Assembly: GCA_002733765.1 (NCBI GenBank)
Contig: NVWU01000025.1
Span: 1,027 to 58,376, forward strand
From: Colwellia sp.
Lineage (GTDB): Bacteria; Pseudomonadota; Gammaproteobacteria; Enterobacterales; Alteromonadaceae
Direction: 5' to 3'
DNA length: 57,350 nt
In this document: positions 18,103 to 28,700 of the stretch, in pieces
How positions within the stretch are numbered: the stretch's first letter is position 1
Layout of the letters: every line of letters begins with the position of its first letter
Program-made: the position numbers and the translations under genes
Notes under the pieces: generated by a model
The model's input: the letters and a program-made list of their open reading frames with translations, nothing else
The model's database searches: none
Told to the model about the DNA's origin: nothing

Positions 18103-20202
18103 ATGAAATATAGCCCACACAGGTTTTCTAAAAAACCTTTAACTGTTGGTATTGCCGCAGCACTTTCAATGACATTAGTAGGCGCAAGTTTTAATAATGT
18201 TCAAGCGGCTAGATGGGAATTTGGCGATGTCGAAGTCAGCTTTGATTCTACTTTTAGTTTAGGAACGAGCATACGAACTGAAAATCGTAATTGGGCTGAC
18301 AATATAGGTAAGTCGAACAATGCCAATACCAACATCAATTTCGAAAATTATAAAGTCTATGCACCAAACCCTATTAAAGAAGATGTTTGGATGCGTGAAG
18401 GTGGCTATTCTACCAATGGAGATAATGGTAATTTAAACTATAATGCAGGCGAAAGTTTCTCTAAGATATTTAAAGGTGTTCATGAATTAGATATTCATTA
18501 TCAAAATATTGGTGTTTTTGTTCGTGGTATGTATTTTTATGATTATGCCATGATGAACGATGATAGAGCATCATCGAATGCGCTAACCGGTAATGTATTC
18601 GATCCGTGTCGAGATGATGAAGCTAAAAAGCAAGTCTGTAAGGATGTTCGCTTAATCGATGCCTATGTTTATGGTGACTTTGAAATAGGTGATATGCCTC
18701 TCTCAGTTCGTCTTGGCGATCAAGTCATTAGTTGGGGTGAAAGTACCTTGATTTCTCATGGTATTAGTGAAATAAATCCTGTTGATATTGCCCGTTTACG
18801 TGCCCCAGGTGCTGAATTAAAAGAAGCCTTCATTCCGGTTGGGTCCTTATGGGGTTCATTGGGGGTTACCGATAACTTCAACATTGAAGCCTTTTATCAA
18901 TACAGTTGGGAAAAAACTATTTTACCACCACCAGGGAGTTATTTTTCTACTAACGATTTTGCTGGTGACGGTGGTCAATATAATAATGTTCAACTCGGTT
19001 TTGGTGGCAACCCTGATATGAACTTAGATTACCTAATGGCAGGTCTAAATGAAATTGGTGATATAGTCCGTGCCGCTATAGCAACAGGTGATCCTGTAGT
19101 TATCGCTCAAGCACAAGCACAAGCTGGAGGAATGTACGCTGCTTATGCTGGTAATATTACGTTAAGGGCTCCAGGTTCTAAAGCTGAAAACGAACCTGAT
19201 GATGGCGGCCAATATGGTTTGCGTTTATCTTGGTTCTTACCTGAACTAAATGATACAGAAATAAGCTTGTATCATGTTAATTATCATAGTCGTCGTCCAA
19301 TATTTTCAGGTGTGACAGCAGACTTTAGTTCTGTAGCAGGAGATATTGGTTACCTCATAGGGAACGAAATCACTGAAAATAACTATACAGAATTAAACAG
19401 CTTCTCTCGTGTTGAGCTTGATTATGTAGAAGACATAAAAATGTACGCGATAAGTTTTAACACAGCCATAGGAACGACAGCATTTTCTGGTGAAATCAGT
19501 TACCGTCAAGATGAACCTCTACAAATTGATGATGTTGAGTTGCTTTTTGCCGCGGTACCTCAGCAACTTGCTAATACAGGTAACCCTGCTTACGCCGGAT
19601 TAGATGGTGTATCTCAAATGGTTCAAGCTGATGGTACGGTATACCAACCAGGTCAAATTGCACAAGGCTATATTTTATCTGATACTGTACAAGCACAAAT
19701 GACATTAACACATTTATTTGGACCAACTTTTGGTGCTAGTCAATTAGTAGGGCTCATTGAAGTCGGTGGTATTAATATTAATGATATGCCTGAGCAAAGT
19801 GAATTACGTTTAAATGGTCCAGGTACTGCGCGTAGTGGTGGTGTTAGTAATGGTGCTCCCGGTTTAAATGAAGTGTTACAAGATGGTGTTGAGACAAACC
19901 CATTTCCAACGGAATTTGCCTGGGGTTATCGTGCAATTGCTAAATTTGAATATACCAACGTTATCGCTGGTATCAACATAGCGCCACGTGTAGTGTTCTC
20001 TCATGATGTTAAAGGTATTACACCCGATCCATTGTTTATGTTTATTGAAGGCAGAAAGTCAGTGGCGTTAGGCGTAACCTTTGGGTATCAAAGTCGTTGG
20101 TCAGCAGATATAAACTATAACGGTTTCTTTGGTGGTGTTGGCACAACTAACAAGATGGAAGACCACGACTATGTATCTTTTAGTATTAACTATTCAATCT
20201 AA
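18103..20202 (+). CDS. DUF1302 family outer-membrane protein
   Basis: A 699-residue exported protein with a signal peptide to VQAA (about residue 36). The mature part is beta-rich with many alternating aromatic and glycine residues and ends FSINYSI, as expected for an outer-membrane barrel. Family features include the start ARWEFGDVEVSFDSTFSLG and the segment RLGDQVISWGESTLISHGISEINPVD. DUF1302 proteins occur with DUF1329 genes in clusters for hydrophobic compounds, and the cargo is unknown. It is the first gene of a set that runs to the RND gene at 25283. Confidence 0.85.
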   Translation: MKYSPHRFSKKPLTVGIAAALSMTLVGASFNNVQAARWEFGDVEVSFDSTFSLGTSIRTENRNWADNIGKSNNANTNINFENYKVYAPNPIKEDVWMREGGYSTNGDNGNLNYNAGESFSKIFKGVHELDIHYQNIGVFVRGMYFYDYAMMNDDRASSNALTGNVFDPCRDDEAKKQVCKDVRLIDAYVYGDFEIGDMPLSVRLGDQVISWGESTLISHGISEINPVDIARLRAPGAELKEAFIPVGSLWGSLGVTDNFNIEAFYQYSWEKTILPPPGSYFSTNDFAGDGGQYNNVQLGFGGNPDMNLDYLMAGLNEIGDIVRAAIATGDPVVIAQAQAQAGGMYAAYAGNITLRAPGSKAENEPDDGGQYGLRLSWFLPELNDTEISLYHVNYHSRRPIFSGVTADFSSVAGDIGYLIGNEITENNYTELNSFSRVELDYVEDIKMYAISFNTAIGTTAFSGEISYRQDEPLQIDDVELLFAAVPQQLANTGNPAYAGLDGVSQMVQADGTVYQPGQIAQGYILSDTVQAQMTLTHLFGPTFGASQLVGLIEVGGININDMPEQSELRLNGPGTARSGGVSNGAPGLNEVLQDGVETNPFPTEFAWGYRAIAKFEYTNVIAGINIAPRVVFSHDVKGITPDPLFMFIEGRKSVALGVTFGYQSRWSADINYNGFFGGVGTTNKMEDHDYVSFSINYSI

Positions 20203-20217
20203 GAAAAGGCAACAAAT

Positions 20218-21591
20218 ATGAAAACTCATATGAAAAATAAGTCATTATTATTAGCAATATCGGTTGCCCTTGCTTCCAGTAGTGTATCGGCAAAAATATC
20301 AACGGATGATGCTGAAAAACTAGGTAAAGAATTAACCCCGATGGGGGCAGTTCAAGCGGCTAATAAGGATGGTTCTATTCCTGCGTGGTCAGGCGGTATT
20401 ACCAAGGCTCCCGCGAGTTATCAGGTTGGCGAACATCATGTAGATCCCTATCCAGATGATAAAGTTCAATATTCGATAACAGCAAAAAATGTATCTGATT
20501 ACAAAAACTTATTGACTCCAGGGCAAATTAAATTATTTGAAACTTACCCTGAAACATTCAAAATGAATGTTTATCAAACGCGCCGTAGTGCTTCTTACCC
20601 GTCACATGTTTATGATGCAGTAAAAATTAACTCAACGCGTGCTGAATTAGTTGAAGGTGGTAACGGTATTAAAAATGCGGCTATTGGTATTCCATTTCCT
20701 ATCCCTGAAAATGGCCTTGAAGCTATTTGGAACCATACATTACGTTATCGTGGCGAAGGCATGGTTCGTCAAGGTGGGCAAGCAGCGCCAACAGCTTCTG
20801 GAGATTATACTTATGTAGGCTTTGTTGACCAACTTCTAATTCCTTATGGCGTTAAAGGGACTACTCCAAGCGAACTTGAGAAAACTAATATTTTATTTAA
20901 GTTTAAACAAAAGGTTACTGAGCCTGCGCGTTTAGCTGGCACCGCTTTATTAGTTCATGAAACCATGGATCAAATAAAAACACCTCGCCAAGCATGGACT
21001 TATAACACCGGACAACGTCGTGTACGTCGTGCGCCTAATGTCGCTTATGATGCCCCAGGTTCAGCATCTGACGGTTTAAGACTTACCGATGATTTCGATA
21101 TGTATAATGGAGCACCAAATCGATATAACTGGACGTTGAAAGGTAAACAAGAATTATTAATTCCCTATAATGATTACCGTTTACATAGTAACAAGCTTAA
21201 ATATAGTGATATTCTTCAACCAGGCCATATTAATCCTGAGTTAGTACGTTATGAAAAGCATAGAGTGTGGGTTGTTGAAGCGAGTTTAAAAGAAAATACT
21301 CGCCATACCTATAAAAAACGTATTTTCTTTATTGATGAAGATAGCTGGCAAGTTGCTATTGCTGATATTTATGATAATAGAGATGAATTATATCGCGTTG
21401 CTGTTGCGCATGGTTTAAATTACTATGAAGTACCAACACAATGGTCTACGCTTGAGGTATATCATGATTTACAATCTAGACGCTATATTGCAATGGGTTT
21501 AGATAATGAAGAAAAAATGTATGATTTCTCAGTGAAGTTAAAACAAAAAAGTTTTACACCATCAGCGTTAAGACGTGAAGGCCGTAGATAA
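20218..21591 (+). CDS. DUF1329 family periplasmic protein
   Basis: A 457-residue protein with a signal peptide to SVSA (about residue 25). The mature start has the family pattern KLGKELTPMGAVQAANKDGSIPAWSGG. The fold is thought to resemble LolB-type lipid carriers, which suggests that it shuttles a hydrophobic molecule between the DUF1302 barrel and the membrane. That is inference from family and context. It follows DUF1302 by 15 bases, so the two are surely co-transcribed. A strong terminator follows. Confidence 0.85.
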   Translation: MKTHMKNKSLLLAISVALASSSVSAKISTDDAEKLGKELTPMGAVQAANKDGSIPAWSGGITKAPASYQVGEHHVDPYPDDKVQYSITAKNVSDYKNLLTPGQIKLFETYPETFKMNVYQTRRSASYPSHVYDAVKINSTRAELVEGGNGIKNAAIGIPFPIPENGLEAIWNHTLRYRGEGMVRQGGQAAPTASGDYTYVGFVDQLLIPYGVKGTTPSELEKTNILFKFKQKVTEPARLAGTALLVHETMDQIKTPRQAWTYNTGQRRVRRAPNVAYDAPGSASDGLRLTDDFDMYNGAPNRYNWTLKGKQELLIPYNDYRLHSNKLKYSDILQPGHINPELVRYEKHRVWVVEASLKENTRHTYKKRIFFIDEDSWQVAIADIYDNRDELYRVAVAHGLNYYEVPTQWSTLEVYHDLQSRRYIAMGLDNEEKMYDFSVKLKQKSFTPSALRREGRR

Positions 21592-21604
21592 AGGCTTCAA
21601 TATT

Positions 21605-21636
21605 AAACGGCTGACTTGTGTCAGCCGTTTTTTTTT
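21605..21636 (+). terminator. Rho-independent terminator after DUF1329
   Basis: Perfect 11-bp stem AAACGGCTGAC (21605-21615) with 21620-21630, loop TTGT, then nine Ts (21628-21636). It splits the four-gene cluster into two transcription units or allows partial read-through. Confidence 0.92.
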
Positions 21637-21803
21637 CCAACTTTTGATTATTTATTGTTAATGTTTTTGGTAACTATTCACGTCATGTATCTTTATGAGG
21701 CCTAATTAAGACCTTATAAGTTAATACACAGGATTCAGTGCAAGAGACCAACAGGTAAAATGAATAAAAAATAATTTTTTTGTACTAATGTAGAGAATTT
21801 GCT

Positions 21804-22829
21804 ATGCCTTTTGTTTTACCTTTATTGATGAGCCTTTTGCTTTATTCATTCAGCCCTGTAAGTTTGGCTACAGACTCTTCTTTAACCGCTTACCGTCCTT
21901 CAGTGAAAGCGCCTTTAGCGAGTCAATCATTATTATTAGACATCATCGCCATTGACCAAGTTAAATTAGTGGCGGTTGGTGAACACGGACATATTATACT
22001 ATCCACTGATGGTGTGAACTGGCAACAATCTAGTGTGCCTGTTCAAACAACCTTAACCAATGTGTTCTTTTATAATGAGAACCTTGGCTGGGCCGTCGGC
22101 CATGACGCGACTATTTTACATAGTCAAGATGGTGGGCTAACGTGGCAAGTTCAGCAGTATAAGCCAACATTAGAAAAGCCATTACTGAATATAGTATTTA
22201 AAACACCACTAGAAGGTTTGGCTATTGGTGCTTATGGACTTTTATTTCGTACTTTAGATGGCGGTAAAACATGGCAAAACGAATTTCATAGTGAATTCTT
22301 ATTACCTGACGATGTTGAATATCTAGCCGAGCTAAAACAAGAAGACGAAGAAGCCTACTTAGATGAAATATCCTCTATTTTACCTCATTTTAATCGCTTA
22401 GTACTTGATGGTCGTACACTTTATATGGTGGGTGAAATTGGCTTAATTGCCAAAAGCAATGATTTTGGCAAAAACTGGCAGCTATTCGATGAAATTTATC
22501 AAGGTTCTTTCTTTGATATTGTCAGAACGATGAAAGGTAACTTACTTGTGGTTGGCTTACGGGGACATGTTTTTAGAAGTTTAAAAAATGGTTCCCCCTG
22601 GCAACAACGTCAAACCAATACGACTGCATTGATCAATGATATTGTCTTAACAAACGACGAACGTATTTTTCTACTCGCCAATAATGGCACCTTGCTTGAA
22701 AGTAATGACGATGGCCAAACCTATCGTGTAAGAAATCAGAAAGATGGTAAAGCGTTAATTGCAGGAGTTTGGTTTAATAATCAGCTAATTGTTGTTTCTG
22801 ACGTTGGCGTTAAAACCATTTCTTTGTGA
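21804..22829 (+). CDS. YCF48/BNR-type beta-propeller, exported
   Basis: A 341-residue protein with an N-terminal signal peptide (to about LATD, residue 23). Repeated blades contain the sialidase-like motif S-x-D-x-G-x-T-W: HSQDGGLTWQV and RTLDGGKTWQN, with weaker copies STDGVNWQQ, KSNDFGKNWQL and ESNDDGQTYRV. This matches the YCF48/photosystem II assembly-factor-like propeller family. In non-photosynthetic bacteria these genes often accompany an RND/MMPL transporter, as here, and may act as a periplasmic partner. Confidence 0.8.
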   Translation: MPFVLPLLMSLLLYSFSPVSLATDSSLTAYRPSVKAPLASQSLLLDIIAIDQVKLVAVGEHGHIILSTDGVNWQQSSVPVQTTLTNVFFYNENLGWAVGHDATILHSQDGGLTWQVQQYKPTLEKPLLNIVFKTPLEGLAIGAYGLLFRTLDGGKTWQNEFHSEFLLPDDVEYLAELKQEDEEAYLDEISSILPHFNRLVLDGRTLYMVGEIGLIAKSNDFGKNWQLFDEIYQGSFFDIVRTMKGNLLVVGLRGHVFRSLKNGSPWQQRQTNTTALINDIVLTNDERIFLLANNGTLLESNDDGQTYRVRNQKDGKALIAGVWFNNQLIVVSDVGVKTISL

Positions 22830-22861
22830 AATTTGTTAAAAGTTAAACCAGATAGACCCAT

Positions 22862-22924
22862 TCCACTTGAGGAAGTCTGAGTATTAATCACTCAGACTTC
22901 CTGAAACGAGCAGCTTCAAGTGGA
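22862..22924. repeat. Nested inverted repeat between the YCF48-like and RND genes
   Basis: Inner perfect arms GGAAGTCTGAGT (22871-22882) and 22890-22901, and outer arms TCCACTTGA (22862-22870) and TCAAGTGGA (22916-22924). No T run. It looks like a dispersed extragenic repeat rather than a simple terminator. Confidence 0.55.
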
Positions 22925-22964
22925 GCGGGCATAAATAATATAAGAAAATGGATTGTAATACGCT

Positions 22965-25283
22965 ATGAAAATTTCCCTTGCCAACCGTTTAGAAGTCGGT
23001 CTATTTCGCCATAAGTTTTTGGTGTTAATGTTTTTTGTTTTTGCGAGTGTTTTCTTGGTATTTCAAGCAACACAAATAAAACTAGATGCTTCTTTTACTA
23101 AAAACATTCCGCTTAACCATGAGTATATGAAAACCTATTTAAAGCATAGGGAAAACTTTGGTGGAGCCAATAATATTTTAATCTCTGTTTGTAATAGTGA
23201 CGGTGATATATTTACTGCTAACTTTTTTGAGACGTTGAAAGGAGTACACGATAAACTATTTTTTATACCTGGAATTAATCGTATTCAGGTTAAGTCATTG
23301 TATTCTCCGAGCACTCGTTTTGTTGAAGTAGTCGAAGATGGCTTTGCTGGTGGGCCAGTGATTCCTGCAGATTTTCAAGCAGATGAGCGTGGTTTAGCTA
23401 TTGTAAAAGGTAATATTGAAAAAGCAGGCATTGTTGGTAGTATTGTTGCTGATGATTATAGTTGTGCCATGGTTAAAGCTTCTCTAATGGATTTTAATCC
23501 AAATACAGGAGAAAAACTTAATACGCTGACTATGGCGGCACAATTAGAACAAGAAGTAAGACAACCTTTTGAAAAAGATAATATTACCATTCATATCATT
23601 GGTTTTGCAAAAATGGTGGGGGATATTGCCGAAGGGGCAAAAGGTGTGGTCGTGTTTTTTGCCATTGCTATTGCGATAACCGCTGTAATGGTCTTCTTTT
23701 TCTGTCATTCTATTAGTTTGACATTACTGCCGATAGTTTGTTCTTTAGTTGCTGTTATTTGGCAAATGGGTATGCTCTCTACCCTTGGTTTTGGGCTTGA
23801 TCCCATGTCAATTTTAGTGCCATTTTTAGTCTTTGCTATTGGTGTTAGCCATGGCGTACAAATGATTAATTCGGTGGTTAAGCAAGTGAGCCTTGGTTTG
23901 TCTAGCCAAGCCGCTGCACAAGTGAGCTTTAGAGCTTTATTGATTCCTGGTGGTATAGCCTTACTCTCTGATACTATTGGCTTTTTAACTTTACTTTCAA
24001 TAGATATTGGTATTATTCGTGAATTAGCTATCACTGCATCTTTAGGTGTAGCCATGATTATTTTAACTAATTTAGTTTTACTACCATTACTGGTTTCTTA
24101 TCTAACTATTACCCCTAAAGATAGAAAAAACCATGCGGGTAATATTGGAGAAGAAAGTGCTATCTGGCGTTTCATGGCAAGTTTTGCCACAAAAGGGCCT
24201 GCAACAATCATCTTAGTGTTAACCATTATTTTATATGGTGCAGGTTGGTTTAATTCGAAAAACTTACAAATTGGTGAATTACACGCAGGGGCACCAGCAC
24301 TGCATGAATCATCTCGCTATAACCAAGATACGTTTTTAATTACTAATCGTTATGCTATTAGTGTTGATTATATGTCAGTGATCATTGAATCAACGCCAGA
24401 TGCTTGTACTTATTACGAGACAATGAATACCCTTGATAGATTTCAATGGCGTATGGAAAATGTTGTAGGGGTTCAATCTGCTGTGAGTTTAGCTTCTATC
24501 TCTAAATTGGTTAATGCTGGCTATAACGAGGGGAATCCCAAATGGCGTGTTATCCCGCGTAACCAGCAAACACTAGTACAATCTATTGCACGTGTGCCTT
24601 CTTCAAGTGGTTTATTAAATCGCGACTGTAGTGTTATGCCCGTCATCTTATTTTTAGAAGATCATAAAGCTGAAACCATTGACCGTGTAATTAAAGAAAT
24701 TAAATTAGCGGCTGCTGAACTGGATAGTAAACAATTACAGTTCAAACTCGCATCAGGTCCTGTTGGGGTTATGGCAGCAACCAATGAAGCCGTAGCAGAG
24801 GCACAGTTGCCAATGATGCTTTATATCTATGGTGCAGTAATTATTTTATGTTTACTTAGCTTTAGAAGCATCAGAGCAACCATCGTTGTTGTATTACCTT
24901 TATATGTAGTATCAACCTTAGCTCAATGGTTAATGACGGTGTTAGATATAGGGTTAACGGTCTCTACCTTACCAGTGATAGCCCTAGGCGTTGGTATCGG
25001 TGTTGATTATGGTATTTATATTTTATCAACCATGAGCGCAAAATTAAAAGAGGGTGCTAATGTACATGATGCTTATCTTGCGGCGCTTAAAGAGCGTGGT
25101 AGTGCGGTATTGATTACAGGGGTTACTCTTGCTGTTGGTGTATCAACATGGTTCTTCTCAGATTTGAAGTTTCAGGTAGATATGGGGGTATTATTGACCT
25201 TTATGTTTTTAGTTAATATGCTCGCTGCGGTCATTGTTTTACCTGCATTAGCCGCATTTTTATGGCCAAACAAAAAAAACTAG
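22965..25283 (+). CDS. RND-superfamily transporter, MMPL type
   Basis: A 772-residue inner-membrane protein with the two-fold MMPL layout: one N-terminal segment (about 17-36), a periplasmic domain to about 220, a bundle of helices (about 225-380), a segment at about 410, a second periplasmic domain, and a C-terminal bundle (about 615-765). The motif GVGIGVDYGIYILS in the C-terminal bundle and VFAIGVSHGVQMINS in the first are the RND/SSD signature. Relatives move lipids and other hydrophobic compounds. With the DUF1302, DUF1329 and YCF48-like genes it forms a plausible trans-envelope path. Confidence 0.85.
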   Translation: MKISLANRLEVGLFRHKFLVLMFFVFASVFLVFQATQIKLDASFTKNIPLNHEYMKTYLKHRENFGGANNILISVCNSDGDIFTANFFETLKGVHDKLFFIPGINRIQVKSLYSPSTRFVEVVEDGFAGGPVIPADFQADERGLAIVKGNIEKAGIVGSIVADDYSCAMVKASLMDFNPNTGEKLNTLTMAAQLEQEVRQPFEKDNITIHIIGFAKMVGDIAEGAKGVVVFFAIAIAITAVMVFFFCHSISLTLLPIVCSLVAVIWQMGMLSTLGFGLDPMSILVPFLVFAIGVSHGVQMINSVVKQVSLGLSSQAAAQVSFRALLIPGGIALLSDTIGFLTLLSIDIGIIRELAITASLGVAMIILTNLVLLPLLVSYLTITPKDRKNHAGNIGEESAIWRFMASFATKGPATIILVLTIILYGAGWFNSKNLQIGELHAGAPALHESSRYNQDTFLITNRYAISVDYMSVIIESTPDACTYYETMNTLDRFQWRMENVVGVQSAVSLASISKLVNAGYNEGNPKWRVIPRNQQTLVQSIARVPSSSGLLNRDCSVMPVILFLEDHKAETIDRVIKEIKLAAAELDSKQLQFKLASGPVGVMAATNEAVAEAQLPMMLYIYGAVIILCLLSFRSIRATIVVVLPLYVVSTLAQWLMTVLDIGLTVSTLPVIALGVGIGVDYGIYILSTMSAKLKEGANVHDAYLAALKERGSAVLITGVTLAVGVSTWFFSDLKFQVDMGVLLTFMFLVNMLAAVIVLPALAAFLWPNKKN

Positions 25284-25308
25284 TTATAAAATATCATTTT
25301 AAAAACTG

Positions 25309-25344
25309 AAAGCCTTTAATAATCATTTATTAAGGGCTTTTTTT
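25309..25344 (+). terminator. Rho-independent terminator after the RND gene
   Basis: AAAGCC with TTAATAA (from 25309) pairs with TTATTAAGGGCTTT (to 25340), followed by Ts. It lies 25 bases after the stop. Confidence 0.88.
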
Positions 25345-25727
25345 ATATTGTTAATCGGCATTGATTTTTGTTATTAGCATTAATTCTGACGTATAACTGC
25401 ATATTTAATCAATAAATAGCGGATGAAAACAGGTTTAAAGCACTATAAGTAACTTGTAATAAATAAAAAAGTTATAGAAATACATTAAGTTAACGAATAG
25501 AGTCTGTACTACGCTATAAAAAAATTCACTTACGTTTTTAAGTAAATGTTTTATATAGTCATAAAATAAGTTAGTTTAATTACTTCGTTTGATTAAAAAT
25601 GCAAAATAGAAGAAATAAAAAACAATCAAATTCTTATTTTACTCATTATTAAGAACATAAAGTAAAAAGAGAATACAACCCAAATTATTACAAGCTTTCT
25701 GTTAAATAATATCAAAAGGAAAACGGT
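25345..25727. other. Upstream region of the glutamate dehydrogenase gene
   Basis: About 380 bases of very AT-rich DNA with no credible gene. AAAAGGAAAA just before the ATG at 25728 provides the ribosome site. No clear operator was found. Confidence 0.5.
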
Positions 25728-28700
25728 ATGGCGTTAGTGAACGGTTCCCCCTCAGTGATACTAAAAAATGTAGCACAATTAATAAAGAAAAAAGTCCCTC
25801 AAGATACAGCCGGTTTAGTCGAACAATTTGCGACTTTATTATATGGAAATATTTCTTCTCTCGATTTATCAAATAGAAATGACAGTGACATGTATGGTGC
25901 TACATTAAGTTTGTGGAGTACACTTAATGAGCATACAGATGATAAACCCATTATCCATGTATTTAACCCTTCGGTAAGTAAAAATGGTTGGAAATCAAGT
26001 CATACTATTATTGAAGTGATTGTCAAAGACATGCCTTTTTTAGTCGACTCTATCCGTATTGCCTTAAATCGACTGGGTCTATCCCCACACCTCATGTTGA
26101 GTTTGCCATTAAAACTAGTACGAGAAAAAGATAAAAGTATTATTCAACTGGCGTCTAACGTTGATACTAAAATTAAAGCGACATCAGAAGAAACCATCTT
26201 TTTTATTGAAATAGATAGGCAGTCTACTACAGAAGAATTAGAGACTATAAAAAATGAGCTATTAAGTGTTGTTGAAGATATCACGTTAACCGTTAATGAT
26301 TGGCAACCAATGCTTCAACAGTTTGATAATGTTATTGATGACATAAAAAAAGCAAGGTTACCCGGTAGTAAAAAAGCAAAAGAAGATTCAGTAGAGTTTT
26401 TGTTATGGTTGGCGAATAATAATTTTACCTTAATGGGGTATCGTTCATACGGTGTCCGTGCAGTACAAGGTGACATCGAACTTGTAGCAAACATGGATTC
26501 TAGCTTAGGTTTAATGAAAAAATCGAGTAGAACGACAAACCGCCTCATTTCAAGCTTAAGTGAGTCTGGACGTGAACTTGCTTTAGGTGAAAACCACCTT
26601 ATACTCACCAAAACCAATTCGCGCTCAAGAGTACATAGACCGGCGCAACTTGATTATATCGGTATAAAGCGTTTTGATGAGAAAGGTAACGTTATTGGAG
26701 AAGAGCGCTTTATTGGTTTATTTGGCTCTGCTTATTACACTAATAGCGCCCTAGATTTACCGTTAATTAAATCTAAGGTAAAAGAAGTATGCGAGTCTTC
26801 AGGTTTTGCCAAAGGAACACACTCTTATAAATCATTAATTAATATTCTTGAAACATACCCTAGAGATGAAATATTACAAAGTAATATCAATGAATTATTG
26901 CAAAATGTATTAGGTATTTTGCAAATGCAAGAACGTGATTACTGTGGTTTATTCGTACGACGTGATGCTTTTAATCGTTTTTATTCCTGTATGGTTTATG
27001 TACCGCGTGAACGCTATAACACTGAATTACGTATTGAAACCCAATGCTTGTTACAAGAAGCCTTTGGTAGTGATGAAGAAGTTGAGTTTACTACCTACTT
27101 CTCTGAATCAGTGCAAGCTAGAACACATTATATTGTTAAGGTTAAGTCAACAAAAGCAGATATTAACGTGAAAGAAATCGAAAAGAATTTGAATGAAGCA
27201 GCACGGAGTTGGGATGATAAATTAGTGAGTGCGCTTGTCGCCAATAAAGGTGAAGTTGCCGCCAAAGCATTAAGTCGCAAATATGTACATTTTCCTCAAG
27301 CCTATAAAGATGAAGTATTACCGGGCTCTGCGATTGTTGATATCGAAAAATTAGAAAGAGTTAATTTTGCTAATGGGATAGAAATGTTGTTTTATCAGCC
27401 GTTAGAAGAAAAAAAGGGTAGTCGTTTTGTCAAATTAAAATTATTTCATAAAGGCGATCCAATTCATCTATCTGATGTGTTGCCGATATTAGAAAATTTT
27501 GGTTTACGTGTTATCGGTGAAAGCCCCTACGCGATTAAAACATTGGATGGGGAAACCTTCTGGATTTTAGATTTTTCTATGCTGATAAACGGCGAAAGTG
27601 ACTTTAATATTCACACCGTCAGCACACTCTTCCAAGATGCTTTTGCTAAAGTATGGCAGGGTGATTTAGAAGATGATGGTTTTAACCGATTAGTATTAGG
27701 TGCAGGGCTTGAAGGGCGGAGAGTTTCTATTTTACGCGCCTTTGCAAAATATGAACGTCAAATTGGTGGTCGCTTTAGTCAAAGTTATATCGAAGACACG
27801 TTTGCTCGTTATCCTAGCATTGCACAATTATTAATTAATTTATTTATACAACGTTTTGATCCCCATAATAAATCAACTGAGAACGTAAAAGAAAAAGCAC
27901 ATAGTAAATTATTAGAGTCAATCGAAAGTTCATTGGATAATGTTGCCAACCTAGACGATGATCGCATTATTCGACGTTTTGTTGAAATGATCAATGCAAC
28001 CATTCGTACTAACTATTTCCAACTTGATAAACTGATGGGCGAAAAATCCTATATATCGTTCAAAATGGTGCCAGAAAAAATTAGTGAAATGCCGCAGCCC
28101 GTACCTAAATTTGAAATATTTGTTTATTCACCACAAGTTGAAGGGGTACATTTACGCGGTGGTAAAGTTGCTAGAGGTGGGTTGCGTTGGTCTGACAGAC
28201 GTGAAGATTTTCGCACCGAAGTGTTAGGCCTAGTGAAAGCACAGCAAGTTAAAAATACAGTTATTGTGCCCGTAGGTGCTAAAGGCGGCTTTGTTTGCAA
28301 ACAGCTACCAAAAGGAACCCGTCAAGAAATATTTGAAGCAGGTAAAGAATGTTATCGTACCTTTATTCGGGCTTTATTAGACATTACTGACAATATTATC
28401 AACGGTGAAATAGTACCACCGGTAGATGTTGTACGCCTTGATGAAGATGATGCTTACCTTGTGGTAGCAGCAGATAAAGGAACCGCAACCTTCTCAGATA
28501 TCGCTAATGGTATTTCTGATGAATATAAATTCTGGTTAGGTGATGCTTTCGCTTCTGGTGGTAGTGTTGGTTATGATCATAAAGCGATGGGCATTACTGC
28601 AAAAGGCGCATGGGAGTCGGTAAAGCGTCACTTTAGGGAAATGGATATTGATTGCCAAAGTACCGATTTCACCTGTATTGCGATTGGTGACATGGCGGGT

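Noticed and set aside
25345..25727. Riboswitch or attenuator before the glutamate dehydrogenase gene
   Set aside because: Only weak AT-rich dyads are present; no conserved riboswitch core or leader peptide was found.
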